Shown one piece after another: positions 16,935-25,854 of a stretch of DNA of 39,247 nt; position 1 is the stretch's first letter, and the number at the start of each line of letters is the position of its first letter. This DNA comes from Desulfobacterales bacterium (GTDB lineage Bacteria; Desulfobacterota; Desulfobacteria; Desulfobacterales; JAFDCJ01), in the NCBI GenBank assembly GCA_030066155.1, contig JASJCE010000005.1, positions 1 to 39,247 of the forward strand. The letters are read 5' to 3'. The position numbers were made by a program, and so were the translations under genes. The notes under the pieces were generated by a model, which was not told the origin of the DNA, made no database searches, and was given only the letters and a program-made list of their open reading frames with translations.

Positions 16935-17521
16935 TATCGTATAATCAGCATGTGCGCCTTAAATGGCTGCTGCAGGGTAATATGCCCGGCCAATGTCGGT
17001 GATTCACGCCCGTCTATGAGAATCTTGACCCGCTTGATTTCCGATATGTTTAAAATAAGTGAATTGACGACGGAGTAAACGGTCAACATCTCTGAATTGC
17101 TGCCGCCGGGATGATTTTTTTTGACCGCCTCGGAAAAGTCGACATAGCAAACATTATCATATGCGATATAGATAGCCCGGAGTTCAGTGCCAGCCGGAAT
17201 GGTTCGATTCAGTCCACTTAGCGGCCCACGAATCAGCGCTTCGACGATGGCGCGCGCGAACTCGGTCTGATCGGCAGAGCGATCCATCACCCGTTGCTCT
17301 GACTTCAGGAATGAATTATTTCGGTCTGCAAAATATAAATGCGCTTGCACTTTTTCGGACGGTGTCAGGCGCGCCGCAGGTGAAGGATCATCGTCCCGGC
17401 CGCTTGTCGTCACGTCGGCTGCAGCGGTCTGGGACCAAAAGCCAATGGTGAATCCGATAAAAAGGAACACCAGACGCTTCACAGATGGATGTCGGCGTTT
17501 GATCGGTGCACTATCAATCAT
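16934..17521 (-). CDS. GerMN domain exported protein
   Basis: 195 residues. The N-terminus has basic residues then a hydrophobic segment (about 15-33, ending near TAAADV), a signal peptide or anchor. The rest is a single GerMN domain: [47 protein letters not shown], and [22 protein letters not shown] follow the family order. GerMN domains occur in spore germination protein GerM and in LpqB-type lipoproteins, and are found in many non-sporing bacteria; function is poorly defined and probably extracytoplasmic. Its stop overlaps the fusA start by one base. The link between an exported protein and EF-G is unexpected and may be only regulatory. Confidence 0.85.
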   Translation of the reverse strand: MIDSAPIKRRHPSVKRLVFLFIGFTIGFWSQTAAADVTTSGRDDDPSPAARLTPSEKVQAHLYFADRNNSFLKSEQRVMDRSADQTEFARAIVEALIRGPLSGLNRTIPAGTELRAIYIAYDNVCYVDFSEAVKKNHPGGSNSEMLTVYSVVNSLILNISEIKRVKILIDGRESPTLAGHITLQQPFKAHMLIIR

Positions 17522-17761
17522 CTTTACGCCCGTTGCCTTCTTGCCAATTCGGTACCGTTACGGACAATCCCGAATGACGACGTTCCAAACAGCATGCGCC
17601 GATTAAAATCCAAAAAAAAAGGTTAGCCGAGTGAAGACGCTTCAAGATTTCGTCCTTGCTCAATTGTTACGCCAGGAATCCCGTATCTGGTCGAATTCCT
17701 GAATTAAAATGAACAATTTTGAATTTTGAAACGACCCCTTGATACTAACCTTTACAGAAGC

Positions 17762-17837
17762 TGGTGGAGCTGAGGGGGATCGAACCCCTGACCTCATGAC
17801 TGCCAGTCATGCGCTCTCCCGGCTGAGCTACAGCCCC
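17762..17837 (-). tRNA. tRNA-Ala (anticodon GGC)
   Basis: 76 bases. Read on the minus strand: acceptor stem GGGGCTG/CAGCTCC including the G3-U70 pair that identifies alanine tRNAs, D arm with AGCTCAGCCGGGAGAGC, anticodon stem CATGA/TCATG with loop CTGGCAG (anticodon GGC, reads GCC), T arm AGGGGTTCGATCCCCCT, discriminator A and an encoded CCA. Confidence 0.97.
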
Positions 17838-18165
17838 GATAATAAAAACAGATTTTTAGCAAATCGGATTGGCGCTGTCAATAACAATTTAGGGACCATC
17901 AAACTCGTTTTCGAGACACCCGGTGAGTTATTCCGCAGGCCAGGGCTCCGTCATGCGAACAAGTAATTGAGATTTGGAATTTAATTTTCTGATAACATAT
18001 TCAAATTCGACCAGCTTAGAATCTGCTTTGACGTTACCCGGTTCTGCCGGCTGCCGGCTGTTGACAAAGGCCGGATAAAAAAATATTATTAGCTGGAATG
18101 ATGGCGCAACTTTGAAATAGCCATCGGATCGATGGATATCACCTAGTTCCATTTGACTCCAACTG
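17838..18165. other. Intergenic region, no feature recognised
   Basis: This holds the likely promoter region of tRNA-Ala on the minus strand. A minus-strand frame of 74 codons (18152 to 17928) has no ribosome site and matches nothing I know, so I do not call it. No repeats are evident. Confidence 0.4.
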
Positions 18166-18429
18166 ATGCGGGTTGCGTCAATATTCGGGGTTGAACATCT
18201 TCAAAATCTGGAGGTAGCTCCCATCAAACCGCCTAATGCAGACATGTATCGGGAATTCGATGCCACCGAGCTCTATTGTGCCCGATGTAAAACAGCCGTT
18301 CCGGTTCGTAAGCGACTGCTTCTGGTATTGCCGGAGGGCGATAAATACGAATATTTGTGCGCCTATTGCTCGGCGAGTGTCGGTACGAAGGTGGATCGCA
18401 CAGCCAAGCCGATGTCCTTAATCGTCTGA
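18166..18429 (+). CDS. Small zinc-ribbon protein
   Basis: 87 residues as given; the conserved-looking part starts at residue 27 (MYREFDATELYC), so translation may begin at the ATG at 18244 (61 residues). Neither start has a good ribosome site. Seen: LYCARCKTAVPVRKR and YEYLCAYCSASVG, two CxxC knuckles 27 residues apart, the layout of a small zinc ribbon. There is no signal peptide. I recall similar short proteins of unknown function in sulfate reducers but cannot name a family. It could bind nucleic acid or a protein partner. It precedes the ppiD-like gene by 174 bases on the same strand. Confidence 0.65.
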   Translation: MRVASIFGVEHLQNLEVAPIKPPNADMYREFDATELYCARCKTAVPVRKRLLLVLPEGDKYEYLCAYCSASVGTKVDRTAKPMSLIV

Positions 18430-18603
18430 ACCGCCATCCGTATCGAGCGATTTCCAAAAATGTAAATTGACATTTAAATCTTTCTGGCTTGAGCGCAGGT
18501 TTATTTGCCCGGCGTCCAGCAACACGGACGGCGGGCTGTTTCTTATTGATATTATTGAGATTAAATAGTAGTATAAATTAGTTGCAACATTGAAAGGAAT
18601 CCG

Positions 18604-20499
18604 ATGCTCAGTTTAATGCGTAAACATGCCGGTTCTTGGCTGATAAAAGTCGTTTTGGGAGCTATTGTAGTGGTGTTCGTGCTGTGGGGAGTTGGCAGCT
18701 GGACTTCCGAGCGATCCGGTCGAGTGGCAACCGTCAACGGCGATACGATCACCGTCGATGAATATCGAATGACCTATAAACGCCTGATCGAACAGGTGCG
18801 ACAGAGTTTCGGCAACAACGCGAACGAGGAACTGATCCGAAGCCTGCAACTTGAGCAAAAGGCGCTGGATCAGCTTGTCGATAATTTACTCATGCGCCAG
18901 GCAGCATCTGAATTGGGATTACAGGTGTCTGACGAAGATCTGTCCCAATCCATCAGAAGCATCAGTGCCTTTCAGGTGGCCGGAGCGTTTGATCCGCGGC
19001 GCTACCAAATCATCCTGAGCAACAACAACCTGACTCCCGAGTCTTTTGAAACCAGCCAGCGCGATGCCTTGTTGGTTCAGAAGCTGAATACTTTCATAAC
19101 CGGCTCAGTCAAAGTCTCGGACCAGGAGGCCCTGGAATGGTATACGTGGAACAATACCACCGTAAACCTGGATTTTTTTCTCCTAATAGCCGATCGGTAC
19201 CCGGATATGGAGATAGCGGCAGAAGAAACCCAAAGTTATTTCGATGCCCACAAGGATTCATACAAAACGGATCCGGCCCTCAAGGTTCGCTATTTGAAGT
19301 TCGCGCCGACATCTTTTGAATCTCAGGTTAGCGTCAGCGATGATGAAATTGCGGAATACTACGATGAACATCCGGATGAATTTCAGAATCCGAAGACCGT
19401 GGAAGCGCGCCACGTACTGATTAAGGTGGACCCGGAGGCCAGCCCCGAGGACGTCGCCAAGTCCAAGACCCGGATCGAAGCGGTTTTGCAGAAAGCCAGG
19501 GGTGGAGAAGATTTTGCTGAATTGGCCAAAGCCTATTCAGAAGGCCCGAGCAAGGATAAAGGCGGGCATCTGGGTACGTTTAAACGGGAAACGATGGTCA
19601 AACCATTTTCCGATAAAGCATTTTCAATGAAAGCCGGTGAGATCAGCGAACCGGTGAAAACCCGGTTCGGATGGCACATTATTAAAGTCGAGAAGGTAAA
19701 TGAAGCAAATACGATGTCGCTTGCGGACGCCACCGGCCGCATCCGTCAAATACTGACGGTAGATGCATCCAAAAACATGGCATACGATACGGCTGAGGCC
19801 GTTTACGATGCCACCTTCGAAGGCGAACAGCTGGAATCAGTTGCCGCCGCGCAAAATCTGAGCCTGATTACCACTGATTTTTTCACCCGTCGCACCCCGC
19901 CGCAGGGCGTGCAGAAAAAGACAGAATTTGCCAATTCCGCTTTCAGCCTGATCGAGGGCGAGGTCAGCGATGTTAAAGATTTCGGTGACGGCTACTACTT
20001 GATGGAATTAGTCGAAAAGCGCCCGTCTGAAATTCCCGAGTTAGCCGCTGTCGAAGAGAAGGTAAAATCGGATCTGCTTGACCAGAAACGGGATGAGCAG
20101 GCCCGGGCTGATGCCGAAGCCGTGCTGGCCGCGCTGAAAGATGGTGGCAGCCTTCAGGAGGTGGGTGAACAGTTTGAACTTAAACCGGAACAAACCGGTT
20201 TTTTCAAGCGCAACGATTCGATACCGAACATCGGCTATGAACGTGCCCTGTCCCAGGCGGCTTTCGAACTGTCGGATCAAAGCAAGCTGCCCCCGGAAAT
20301 CATCAAGGGCTCCAAGGGATACTATGTGATCCAGCTTAGCCAGCGAAAAACACCGTCTCCGGACGGCTTCCAAAAAGAAAAAACTGGAATCAAGGATCAA
20401 CTGCTGCAACAAAAAAAGTTTAAAGCCTTCGAGGCATGGCTCGAGAATATAAAAAATCGCAGCGAAATTGTCGTTGAAGATAATTTTTTAAATAGTTGA
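18604..20499 (+). CDS. ppiD: PpiD-like periplasmic folding chaperone (PPIC rotamase)
   Basis: 631 residues, close to E. coli PpiD, with GAAAGGA before the ATG. A single N-terminal membrane helix (about 12-35, WLIKVVLGAIVVVFVLWGVG) anchors it, leaving the rest in the periplasm. A SurA-like N domain follows (VATVNGDTITVDEYRMTYKR). The parvulin domain is near residues 265-365 (ARHVLIKVD, GEDFAELAKAYSEGPSKDKGG, FGWHIIKVE), and a second, degenerate rotamase-like segment is near 400-480. PpiD is a chaperone beside the Sec translocon for exported proteins; isomerase activity is weak or absent in many members. It fits the cell-envelope genes around it. Confidence 0.92.
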   Translation: MLSLMRKHAGSWLIKVVLGAIVVVFVLWGVGSWTSERSGRVATVNGDTITVDEYRMTYKRLIEQVRQSFGNNANEELIRSLQLEQKALDQLVDNLLMRQAASELGLQVSDEDLSQSIRSISAFQVAGAFDPRRYQIILSNNNLTPESFETSQRDALLVQKLNTFITGSVKVSDQEALEWYTWNNTTVNLDFFLLIADRYPDMEIAAEETQSYFDAHKDSYKTDPALKVRYLKFAPTSFESQVSVSDDEIAEYYDEHPDEFQNPKTVEARHVLIKVDPEASPEDVAKSKTRIEAVLQKARGGEDFAELAKAYSEGPSKDKGGHLGTFKRETMVKPFSDKAFSMKAGEISEPVKTRFGWHIIKVEKVNEANTMSLADATGRIRQILTVDASKNMAYDTAEAVYDATFEGEQLESVAAAQNLSLITTDFFTRRTPPQGVQKKTEFANSAFSLIEGEVSDVKDFGDGYYLMELVEKRPSEIPELAAVEEKVKSDLLDQKRDEQARADAEAVLAALKDGGSLQEVGEQFELKPEQTGFFKRNDSIPNIGYERALSQAAFELSDQSKLPPEIIKGSKGYYVIQLSQRKTPSPDGFQKEKTGIKDQLLQQKKFKAFEAWLENIKNRSEIVVEDNFLNS

Positions 20500-20564
20500 T
20501 AATGATTGGCAGCGGGTCCGGCAGCTTAGCCTATCGATTCGTCAATATGATGACGTATTTACCC

Positions 20565-20746
20565 ACTCAGGGCTTAGGACTCGCGCAAAAATAACTTCAC
20601 ATTTTAAGCGCCGATGCATCCTGCCTGGCTGCGTTGTGAAAGTTCGGAATATGCTTGATATTCCTGCTCTTTCACGCCTTGCCAGCCAGGCGCCTCAACG
20701 CTTAAAATCTGTGAATTAATTTTTACGCAAACCCTTAGTGCTGAGT
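20565..20746. mobile_element. 182-bp MITE-like long imperfect palindrome
   Basis: The two halves are inverted copies around a centre at about 20660. Outer ends are ACTCAG (20565) and CTGAGT (20746). Moving inward, matched pairs are GCGcAAAAAT/ATTTTTaCGC, TTCAC/GTGAA, ATTTTAAGCG/CGCTTAAAAT, CCTGGCTG/CAGCCAGG, GTGAAAG/CTTTCAC and GGAATAT/ATATTCC. No transposase is encoded. It fills the gap after ppiD. Such size and shape fit a miniature inverted-repeat element, or a mobile hairpin. Confidence 0.75.
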
Positions 20747-20838
20747 CAGCAATTACCTTGGACTGGAAATATTTATATGTCACTGTAGTTGCGAATCGAA
20801 GCACTTAGCTTGAAAACTGGGCCGTTCAGGAGGACTTC

Positions 20839-21087
20839 ATGGCGAACCCTGAAGATCAAAGCTATAGCACGAAAAATGAAAGCGATTTCCTGACCAAAAA
20901 ATGCCCGCAATGCTACACCTACCTGCCGTTGCATGCCAAGGAATGTTCAGCTTGTAAGGCCAAAGTTGGTGAGGTCGATAAACTGGGTTTTGCGGAGAAG
21001 CCCTTTGACTGGCTGGGTTACGTGATTGCATTAGGCGCGATTGCCGGATTTGCCTTTTTCATCTGGTGGGCCTTCTTCAATGAATAA
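20839..21087 (+). CDS. Zinc-ribbon protein with C-terminal membrane helix
   Basis: 82 residues with a GGAGGA site seven bases before the ATG. Seen: KKCPQCYTYLPLHAKECSACKAKVG, a zinc ribbon with two CxxC pairs at about residues 28-45, then a single hydrophobic segment (about 60-80, WLGYVIALGAIAGFAFFIWWAFF). It would be a tail-anchored inner-membrane protein with the ribbon on the cytoplasmic side. No name or function known to me; membrane-tethered zinc ribbons of this sort are common but poorly studied. It lies between the 182-bp palindrome and the helicase gene on the opposite strand. Confidence 0.75.
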   Translation: MANPEDQSYSTKNESDFLTKKCPQCYTYLPLHAKECSACKAKVGEVDKLGFAEKPFDWLGYVIALGAIAGFAFFIWWAFFNE

Positions 21088-21305
21088 TGACAATTGACTA
21101 TTGAATAATGTCGGATTTCGCATCGCTCAGTCGATTTAAATATCTATGCTGAAATGCAAATGAGCCAATCTTCAGGGTTCAAATCGAATTTGAGTTTTCG
21201 AGGGCAACGCCATTACATTTTTATTCCTGCCAAATGAAGTAGCCAAGATTCATTAAAAAGATAGAATACATCAATTATTCAATTTCAAATTTTCAATATT
21301 CATTT
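21084..21305. repeat. Paired GAATAATGACAATTGAC / TTCAATATTCA arms
   Basis: AT-rich words GAATAATGACAATTGACTAT (about 21083-21107) face CAATTATTCAATTTC and TTTTCAATATTC (about 21270-21305), approximately complementary, between two converging genes. It is the same type of arrangement as at 11095, 14741, 32651 and 34172. Confidence 0.5.
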
Positions 21306-23279
21306 TCAATACCAGCTCTGCGGGCCTGCCGACTGCTTTTCGAGGATATCGTCCGGCATCATATCGATGAATCGGGACGGGTGATTCAATACGATACCCA
21401 GACTGCGATCATATACCTGGTTGGGGTAAGTGAAATACAAATTTTCGCAGGCCCGGGTGGCCGCGACATACATTAATCGTAATTCTTCTTCCAGCTCTCC
21501 ATCCTTAATCAGCGCATGGGAAGATGGAAATCTCCCATCCAGGGCCCAGATGATAAATACGGTATGCCACTCGAGGCCCTTGGCCGAGTGAATGGTCGAT
21601 AGAACCAGTCGATCCTCTTGCGGTTTGCCGGTCGTAAAGGTGTCGTCCACTGCAGTATTGGGAGGCTCGAGCGCCATATCAGTTAGAAATTTCACCAGAC
21701 TGCTGTAACGCTCCATAATCGCGACCAGTTGTTCCAGATCTTTAGCCCGTTTCGGATGGTCATCGTAGCGATCCTTCAAGATCGGTAGGTAATAGTCAAT
21801 TACCGTCTCGCCTATTTTTTCCAGCGGCATCTCATGGGTGTCGAGCATGGAGAATAGATCTTTCAAACGCTTGAGTCCCGCGGCGGCCGCCGATTTCATC
21901 TCGACCGTCTGCAGACCTGCCAAACCAACGCCTTCGCCGACAACGGATTCGTAAATTTTTCGGGCGCTGGCCGGGCCTATTTTCGCAATGAGCAGTAAAA
22001 TACGGTACCAGCTGATCCGGTCATAGGGATTGGAAATGACCCGCAAATGCGCCAGAACATCTTTGATATGCGCAGACTCGACAAACTTGAATCCGCCCAC
22101 TTTTATAAACGGAAGCTGGGAGCGAGTCAGTTCGATTTCCAGATCAAAGGAATGGAAACCGGCCCGAAACAACACGGCGATTTGGTTGAGCGCAATTCCC
22201 TGCTGGTGCAGCTGCTGAATTCTATCCACGACGAACAGGGATTGCTCATTTTCATTTCGTGCGTCAACGAGCAGCGGTAGATTTCCGCCGGTTTTGCGGG
22301 TAAACAATTGCTTGGAGTATTTCTCTTTGGCCTGCTCGATGATCGAATTTGTCAGGTTTAAAACCGGTTGAACGCTGCGGTAGTTTTCCTCGAGTGTAAT
22401 TATGCGGGCCCCGGGAAACATCTCCGGAAACTGCATGATGTTTCTGAAATTGGCTCCCCGGAAGGCATAAATGCTCTGGGAGTCATCCCCCACGACCATA
22501 ATGTTTTGATTGCTACCGGTCAGAAGGTAGAGGATCCGGGCCTGGATTGCATTGGTGTCCTGGTATTCATCTACCATCACGTACTGATAGGCGGAAGATA
22601 TTCTATGCCGTAGATCCGGATTGTTTTTCAGTAATTTCAGCTGATAGACCAGTAGATCATCGAAATCGAGAAAGTTATTTTCTTTTTTATAGCGGTGATA
22701 TGCCTGAAAAATTTTATCAATGGCTTCCAGTTCTCCCGTCATATGAGGATAATCATCATAGACGACGTCTTCTAGAGGCATCATCTTATTGACGGTGCGA
22801 CTGAAGATATTGGCCAGGGTATGTTTGCGGGGCAAGGAATGGCTGGCAGCGGTATCTCCGGCCTCCTTGCGCAGCATACTGATCAGCGCTTCGGCATCGA
22901 CCCGGTCGAGAATACTGAAATTGGATGCCAGGCCCAGAGCTGGGGCATACCGGCGCAGTATCAGATTGCCGAAGGAGTGAAATGTACCTCCCGCAACATT
23001 GTCACAGCGCCGGTCCAGCAGATCGCTGGCGCGCTGAAGCATTTGCTGGGCCGCCTTGCGGGTAAACGTCAACAGTAAAATGGAAGCGGGTGCGACCCCT
23101 TCTTCCACCAGGCGCGCAACCCGGTACGTCAGGGTACGGGTTTTACCGCTGCCGGCTCCGGCTATCACGAGCAGTGGGCCGTTCGTGGCCATGACTGCCT
23201 CGAGTTGGGCGGAATTCAACTCGGTATCATACTGAATTTGAAAACGACGGTTTAACGGTAGAGAGGAATTTTTTGACAT
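21306..23279 (-). CDS. UvrD/Rep/PcrA-family DNA helicase (SF1A)
   Basis: 657 residues, near the length of Rep. It is a 3'-5' helicase of the type used in repair and in freeing stalled forks. Seen: Q motif region LNSAQLEAV, Walker A GAGSGKTRTLTYR at about 40-52, LLLTFTRKAA (Ia), FDDLLVYQL, VDEYQDTN (II), VGDDSQSIYAFRGA (III), LEENYRS (IV), TIHSAKGLEWHTVFI (V) and YVAATRA (VI). All motifs are intact. The C-terminus after motif VI is short, without the Tudor-like tail of PcrA/UvrD, so the closest type is uncertain and no symbol is given. No strong ribosome site precedes the ATG. It appears to be a single-gene transcript. Confidence 0.93.
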   Translation of the reverse strand: MSKNSSLPLNRRFQIQYDTELNSAQLEAVMATNGPLLVIAGAGSGKTRTLTYRVARLVEEGVAPASILLLTFTRKAAQQMLQRASDLLDRRCDNVAGGTFHSFGNLILRRYAPALGLASNFSILDRVDAEALISMLRKEAGDTAASHSLPRKHTLANIFSRTVNKMMPLEDVVYDDYPHMTGELEAIDKIFQAYHRYKKENNFLDFDDLLVYQLKLLKNNPDLRHRISSAYQYVMVDEYQDTNAIQARILYLLTGSNQNIMVVGDDSQSIYAFRGANFRNIMQFPEMFPGARIITLEENYRSVQPVLNLTNSIIEQAKEKYSKQLFTRKTGGNLPLLVDARNENEQSLFVVDRIQQLHQQGIALNQIAVLFRAGFHSFDLEIELTRSQLPFIKVGGFKFVESAHIKDVLAHLRVISNPYDRISWYRILLLIAKIGPASARKIYESVVGEGVGLAGLQTVEMKSAAAAGLKRLKDLFSMLDTHEMPLEKIGETVIDYYLPILKDRYDDHPKRAKDLEQLVAIMERYSSLVKFLTDMALEPPNTAVDDTFTTGKPQEDRLVLSTIHSAKGLEWHTVFIIWALDGRFPSSHALIKDGELEEELRLMYVAATRACENLYFTYPNQVYDRSLGIVLNHPSRFIDMMPDDILEKQSAGPQSWY

Positions 23280-23495
23280 AACAGTCTCGAAAATTGTTCA
23301 TTTGCTTCATAACCGCAATAATGAAAGGTCTTTTTTCCACATTGATCGTTCTTTGTCAACCACTCGTTTCCAGGACCTGCCAATTCACTTTCGCGCATAT
23401 CGGCTGTCGGCGGCCCCGGGGCTGACTCCGGATTCCCAAGTACTGCCGGTCAAGAGTATCCGTCAAATGACTTCATTGTCTGATCTTCACTTCGG

Positions 23496-23524
23496 TTGAC
23501 TTTGGATATATGATGTATTACGTT
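23496..23524 (+). promoter_or_regulatory. Possible sigma-70-type promoter for the winged-helix gene
   Basis: TTGACT (23496-23501) and TACGTT (23519-23524) are spaced by 17 bases. A transcript would start about 50 bases before the ATG at 23581. The rest of the 301-bp interval from 23280 holds no other feature I can support. Confidence 0.4.
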
Positions 23525-23580
23525 CCCCATAATTAGCACTAGTAAAGAGCATGAAGTAAAAACCACAGGAGGATATTTAC

Positions 23581-23925
23581 ATGAAGAAGTTGCAGAATCA
23601 ATTAAAGACGGTCTCCAAATCCCTGGCAGCCCTTTCCAAACAAGTAGAAAAGCTCTCCCAGCAGGTCGGCAAATCACAGGCGACAGCAAAAGCAGCGCCG
23701 GCGCGAAAAGCAACCGCCAAAAAAAAGTCGGCCGCCGGAACCGGGGGTAAAACCGTTCTGGATACGGTTTATGATGTAATTCGTCGTAGTAAAAAGGGTG
23801 TGACGGTGTCCCAGTTGAAAAACAAAACAAGTCTCGATGCCCGGCAATTGAGCAACGCACTTTACAAGTTATCCAAAAAAGGTCAGGTCTACGCCAAATC
23901 CCGCGGATTGTATGTTAAAAAGTGA
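23581..23925 (+). CDS. Lys/Ala-rich protein with C-terminal winged-helix domain
   Basis: 114 residues with AGGAGG eight bases before the ATG. Seen: an N-terminal coiled coil (about 1-35, LQNQLKTVSKSLAALSKQVE), a flexible basic segment rich in Ala and Lys (36-57, KAAPARKATAKKK), and a C-terminal domain (58-114) that looks like a winged helix: TVLDTVYDVIRRSKKGVTVSQLKNKT, DARQLSNALYKLSKKGQ, VYAKSRGLYVKK. The basic tail resembles histone H1-like proteins. Inference: a DNA-binding nucleoid or regulatory protein that oligomerises through the coiled coil. It is transcribed alone, ending at a strong terminator. Exact family not recognised. Confidence 0.8.
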   Translation: MKKLQNQLKTVSKSLAALSKQVEKLSQQVGKSQATAKAAPARKATAKKKSAAGTGGKTVLDTVYDVIRRSKKGVTVSQLKNKTSLDARQLSNALYKLSKKGQVYAKSRGLYVKK

Positions 23926-23962
23926 TTCGTTGCAGCGCGGTGCGCTTCGCTTGGCCTAAAAT

Positions 23963-24007
23963 AGTCTTCATGCACGTCCCCTCGGATGAGATGAAGACTT
24001 TTTTTTT
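23963..24007 (+). terminator. Strong intrinsic terminator
   Basis: Stem AGTCTTCAT (23963-23971) pairs with ATGAAGACT (23991-23999) and runs into nine T. It ends the winged-helix gene transcript. The remaining bases to 24205 hold no recognised feature other than the ribosome site for resB. Confidence 0.88.
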
Positions 24008-24205
24008 GCCATGGAAGCCTCACTGCGGGTACCGCCTTGTTGGACAACACTCCGAAACCTGCCGCAGCAATCCAGCAGCACTCAACTCCCAAAATCCCTC
24101 TCACCGTGAGCCAGCGTCTGCCATTACCTGCAATTCATTCTTGCCTATTTTCGATATTTTTGGTATGAAAGTAGGCTTATTTTTTGAGAGATGAAAGGAA
24201 AATAA

Positions 24206-25585
24206 ATGACCAAACAGGCGATCTCTTCAGATCCCTTCAGCAAAATATGGAATTTTTTCACATCGGTAAAGTTGACGATCTTTTTGTTGTTCGGTATTGC
24301 CGCGACGTCGATAGTCGGCACCCTGATTCCCCAGAATGAAGATCCGCAAGCCTATTTTCAGGCTTTCGGTCCGGTCCTGTATCGTCTGTTCAGCCTTCTC
24401 GACCTGTTTGACATGTACCATTCCTGGTGGTTTCAGCTGTTGATTCTGGCGCTGACAGCCAATATCATTGTCTGCTCTATCGACCGGATGTCTGCCAACC
24501 GACGGATATTATTTGTGAAAAATCCGTTATTCAACCTTGGAAAATTCAGAAGCTTGAAACACCGCGAAAAATTTGCGGATAACCGCTCGCCGGAAGCGCT
24601 TAAAAATGTCTGCGAAGATTTTGTCAGGCGGCAGTTTCGCTTCTGCAAGGTTGAAACCACCGATCGCGGATATGCCGTTTTTGGCGAAAAAGGTCGCTGG
24701 ACCCGCTTCGGGGTCTACACCGTTCACTTCAGTGTGGTACTGTTATTAATCGGAGCCTTGATCGGATCGATTTTCGGCTTTGAGGGATTTGTCAATATAC
24801 CCGAAGGCGAGAGCGCCAGCCAGATTCGCCTGCGAAACAAACCGGAGATGATGCAACTCGGCTTTACTATCCGGTGCGATGACTATTTTGAGAGCTATTA
24901 CGAAAACGGATCTCCCCAGGAATTTCGTTCGAGTTTGACCATCCTCGAGCAGGGGGTGCCGGTCTTGAGCAAGGACATCATTGTTAATGATCCGCTGCGC
25001 TACAAGGGGATTAGTATCTACCAGTCCAGTCGCGGTCAACTTCCCTCCGACGAAGTGGTGCTGAGTTTCACCAATCGTCAAAACGGAAAAGCCTTCCGGG
25101 AAAAAGCCGGCTTGAACCAGCCAATCCAATTGCCGGATAACCGCGGTACATTCGAATTGAGGGAATTTCAGCGGGCGGCCCAATTCCGGGGCAATGATAT
25201 CGGAGAGGCATTTATTGGCGTTCTGACCCCGCCGAACGGAACCCCGGTTTCGGTGACGCTTCCGCTGCGGTTTCCGAGCTTCGACAAAATGCGCAGGGGC
25301 GAGCTTTTCATCGCCGTCGTGGAACAGGTCCCGAAATTTTATACCGGGCTGCAGGTTGCCAAAGACCCCGGGGTCTGGGTGGTATACAGCGGGTTTATAT
25401 TGATGATTATCGGCTGCTACATCACATTTTTCATGTCCCATCAGCAAATATGTCTTGAAATAGCGGGGCACGGAAAAAAATCACAGGTCATCATCGCCGG
25501 GACCGCCAACAAGAACAAGTCGGGAATGCAGGTAAATGTGACCCGAATAGCAGCCAAACTGGCCGGGCGCAAAATAGACGCGTAA
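24206..25585 (+). CDS. resB: Cytochrome c biogenesis protein ResB
   Basis: 459 residues with AAAGGA before the ATG. ResB (Ccs1) partners with CcsA in System II to hold apocytochrome and haem for covalent attachment outside the cytoplasm. Seen: three membrane helices in the first 190 residues (FLLFGIAATSIVGTLIP; WWFQLLILALTANIIVCSI; VYTVHFSVVLLLIGALIG), a large exported domain, and a fourth helix near 405-425 (GVWVVYSGFILMIIGCYIT), the family's topology. FFTSVKLTIFLL and the VGTLIPQ loop are typical. The ccsA gene follows, then a multihaem cytochrome operon, exactly the substrate expected. Confidence 0.93.
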   Translation: MTKQAISSDPFSKIWNFFTSVKLTIFLLFGIAATSIVGTLIPQNEDPQAYFQAFGPVLYRLFSLLDLFDMYHSWWFQLLILALTANIIVCSIDRMSANRRILFVKNPLFNLGKFRSLKHREKFADNRSPEALKNVCEDFVRRQFRFCKVETTDRGYAVFGEKGRWTRFGVYTVHFSVVLLLIGALIGSIFGFEGFVNIPEGESASQIRLRNKPEMMQLGFTIRCDDYFESYYENGSPQEFRSSLTILEQGVPVLSKDIIVNDPLRYKGISIYQSSRGQLPSDEVVLSFTNRQNGKAFREKAGLNQPIQLPDNRGTFELREFQRAAQFRGNDIGEAFIGVLTPPNGTPVSVTLPLRFPSFDKMRRGELFIAVVEQVPKFYTGLQVAKDPGVWVVYSGFILMIIGCYITFFMSHQQICLEIAGHGKKSQVIIAGTANKNKSGMQVNVTRIAAKLAGRKIDA

Positions 25586-25587
25586 GG

Positions 25588-25723
25588 GGGGAAGTTGGAA
25601 GGCGGAATGCGGAAGTCGGAAGCATGAATGCGAAAATTGAAGTGGTATTGCAAATATAAATGAATGCGGTATTTGGATTTCGTGTGAATGATCTTGTTTT
25701 GTAGAGGCGGGCTTTATGCTCGC
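25588..25723. repeat. GGAAGTTGGAAGGCGGAATGC words and a GC hairpin between resB and ccsA
   Basis: 25588-25623 is built of GGAAG/GGAATGC words, similar to the reverse complement of 8481-8524. At 25707-25723 GCGGGC/GCTCGC forms a stem with a five-base loop inside GAGGCGGGCTTTATGCTCGCCC-like DNA, a type of hairpin common in bacterial intergenic regions. No gene is present in the 269 bases before ccsA. Confidence 0.5.
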
Positions 25724-25854
25724 CCGGTATGAGTGCGGAGAAGAGTGCGTATTGATATCGGATTTCAGAGTTTGGAATGCGGCATAGGGGATTCGATATC
25801 TGTTTAGTAAAAAGTTTGATCTTTAAGATGTGAAACTAAGCATAAAGGAACAAT

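Noticed and set aside
17928-18152. 74-codon minus-strand frame
   Set aside because: No ribosome site, no motif and ordinary composition for chance frames.
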